DNA of 64,000 bases. Source: Anaerolineae bacterium. GTDB taxonomy: Bacteria > Chloroflexota > Anaerolineae > 4572-78 > J111. Location: the NCBI GenBank assembly GCA_023151115.1, contig JAKLJP010000037.1:1-64000 (forward strand), read 5' to 3'. The translations under genes and the position numbers were made by a program. Positions within the stretch are counted from its first letter, which is position 1, and each line of letters opens with the position of its first letter. Of this stretch, positions 63,311-64,000 are shown piece after piece. Below the pieces are notes generated by a model. The model searched no databases. It was not told the origin of the DNA and worked only from the letters and a program-made list of their open reading frames with translations.

Positions 63311-63388
63311 CAGTGAGGCGAGGACGCGAGGAAGCGTGAGGCGAAAAATAATTCTCTTCGCGTCCTCGCCTCACGCCCCCTCGCCTCT
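63311..63388. repeat. Tandem-unit hairpin (GAGGCGAG)
   Basis: GTGAGGCGAGGACGCGAGG and TCGCGTCCTCGCCTCACGCC form opposed arms; the same unit occurs at 49651-49710. Confidence 0.75.
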
Positions 63389-63392
63389 CATC

Positions 63393-64000
63393 TCATTCCA
63401 AAAAGATGTACCGCCCCCCGCCGCCGTCATCCCAGGTGAGCACCAGATCACGCTCCCCGGCGATCACTTCAAAGGCCAGCCGGCCTTCTAGCCCCTCGCC
63501 GGGCGGCAAAGAGCCGCGCCCCAACGCGCCGTCTACCACGTCGCCGGCCAACGGTTGGTAGGCTTCTTCAAAAGCGTTCAACAGCAGAAAATCGCGCTCG
63601 TTGAAGTCAGCCTCTTCTTCGCCCAAGTTGACCATCTCGACGGTGACGATGATTAACTCGCGGCCCTCAACGGCCGGGACGGTAGGCAGGGCGGCATTGC
63701 GATTAACGTCAATGATCGTTAGCCGCATGCCTTTTTCATTGACAACTGACTCGTCGGGTAAGGCTGGGTCTTGAAAAGAAAGGCCCAAATCGCTGCCGGG
63801 AATGGGGGTGGGCGCAAACAGGCTGGATGGGTCCACCGCCAAAGCGCCGGCCGCTACCAGACCGCAGCAGCCCATACATAAAAAAACCAAACAGCCGCCG
63901 GCCAGAAAGATGAGCGCGCGCCGGAGTAACGAGTCGCCAGGACCGCCGCCCTCTTCTTCATATTCGTAGTCATCCTCGTCGTAGATATAATCTTCTTCAG
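63393..64000 (-). CDS. DUF4352-like membrane protein, 5' end beyond the window
   Basis: The frame is open to the window edge. From the edge it reads an acidic cytoplasmic stretch (EEDYIYDEDDYEYEEEGGG), a transmembrane helix with several Cys (ALIFLAGGCLVFLCMGCCG), a Pro-rich linker, then a beta-sandwich (about 110 residues; LTIIDVNRNAALPTVPAVEG, LIIVTVEMVNLGEEEADFNE, LAFEVIAGERDLVLTW) like DUF4352/TRF2-type Ig-like domains. Such proteins are surface-exposed with unknown function. The start codon is outside the window, so the gene is partial. Confidence 0.7.
   Translation of the reverse strand, partial: EEDYIYDEDDYEYEEEGGGPGDSLLRRALIFLAGGCLVFLCMGCCGLVAAGALAVDPSSLFAPTPIPGSDLGLSFQDPALPDESVVNEKGMRLTIIDVNRNAALPTVPAVEGRELIIVTVEMVNLGEEEADFNERDFLLLNAFEEAYQPLAGDVVDGALGRGSLPPGEGLEGRLAFEVIAGERDLVLTWDDGGGGRYIFLE

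Overview
The window looks like chromosome of a heterotrophic member of the Chloroflexota (Anaerolineae/Caldilineae-like). This is inferred from content, not from a marker gene: PMT-type glycosyltransferases fused to PA14 and NHL domains, GH127 with split MalFG-type importers, EAD-type helical domains, many small toxin-antitoxin (TA) pairs, Asp-box propellers and dense hairpin-forming intergenic repeats are a familiar mix in that phylum. No rRNA, tRNA, CRISPR array, prophage or transposase gene is visible.

Layout. 0-7.8 kb: a bicovalent-flavin oxidase, a 1299-residue membrane glycosyltransferase with PA14 and NHL domains, an NTF2-like protein divergent from an HxlR regulator, and an Asp-box propeller. 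8-15.4 kb: a sugar-acquisition operon on the minus strand (Tat lipoprotein binding protein, two MalFG-type permeases, GH127 arabinofuranosidase-like enzyme) followed by a divergent GroEL paralogue that lacks the ATP-hydrolysis aspartate. 15.8-19.3 kb: a receiver protein and a hybrid histidine kinase that overlap convergently. 19.5-22.6 kb: a twin-cupredoxin lipoprotein, an AlkZ-like winged-helix protein and a ROK sugar kinase. 22.6-30.4 kb: carB and carA, separated and flanked by TumE/TumA, PIN/UPF0175, an HNH pair and an unusual membrane-anchored repeat protein. 30.6-37.3 kb: ppdK, a double SnoaL-like protein, an MNT/HEPN pair, an M23 peptidase and an EamA transporter. 37.8-48.2 kb: a ten-gene, LacI-controlled sugar or cyclitol operon (dehydrogenases, RbsBCA-type importer with two permeases, DegT aminotransferase, Gfo/Idh/MocA oxidoreductase, GNAT). 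48.3-53 kb: two HtrA proteases and a NarL-type two-component system. 53-58.7 kb: VOC protein, AraC regulator, MarR-GNAT fusion and a MacB/LolD-type ABC exporter. 59-64 kb: DUF4258/YgiT pair, half a DinB gene, an EAD-TM-triple beta-sandwich protein, the RdgB/HAM1 pyrophosphatase and the cut-off end of a DUF4352 membrane protein.

The strongest unexplained signal is structural. Most gene junctions carry an inverted repeat whose arms are often built from imperfect 7-nt tandem units (occasionally 8-nt). The unit sequence differs from site to site while the period and the dyad symmetry are kept. In the 38-48 kb operon all eight non-overlapping junctions have such an element, and related elements are inserted in frame inside carA and carB. 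Three copies of a MITE-like element share terminal inverted repeats of about 22 nt and contain such arms. Two distant genes (flavin oxidase and twin cupredoxin) share a 29-nt upstream box of three CGTT repeats and a nearly identical terminator, suggesting a small regulon.
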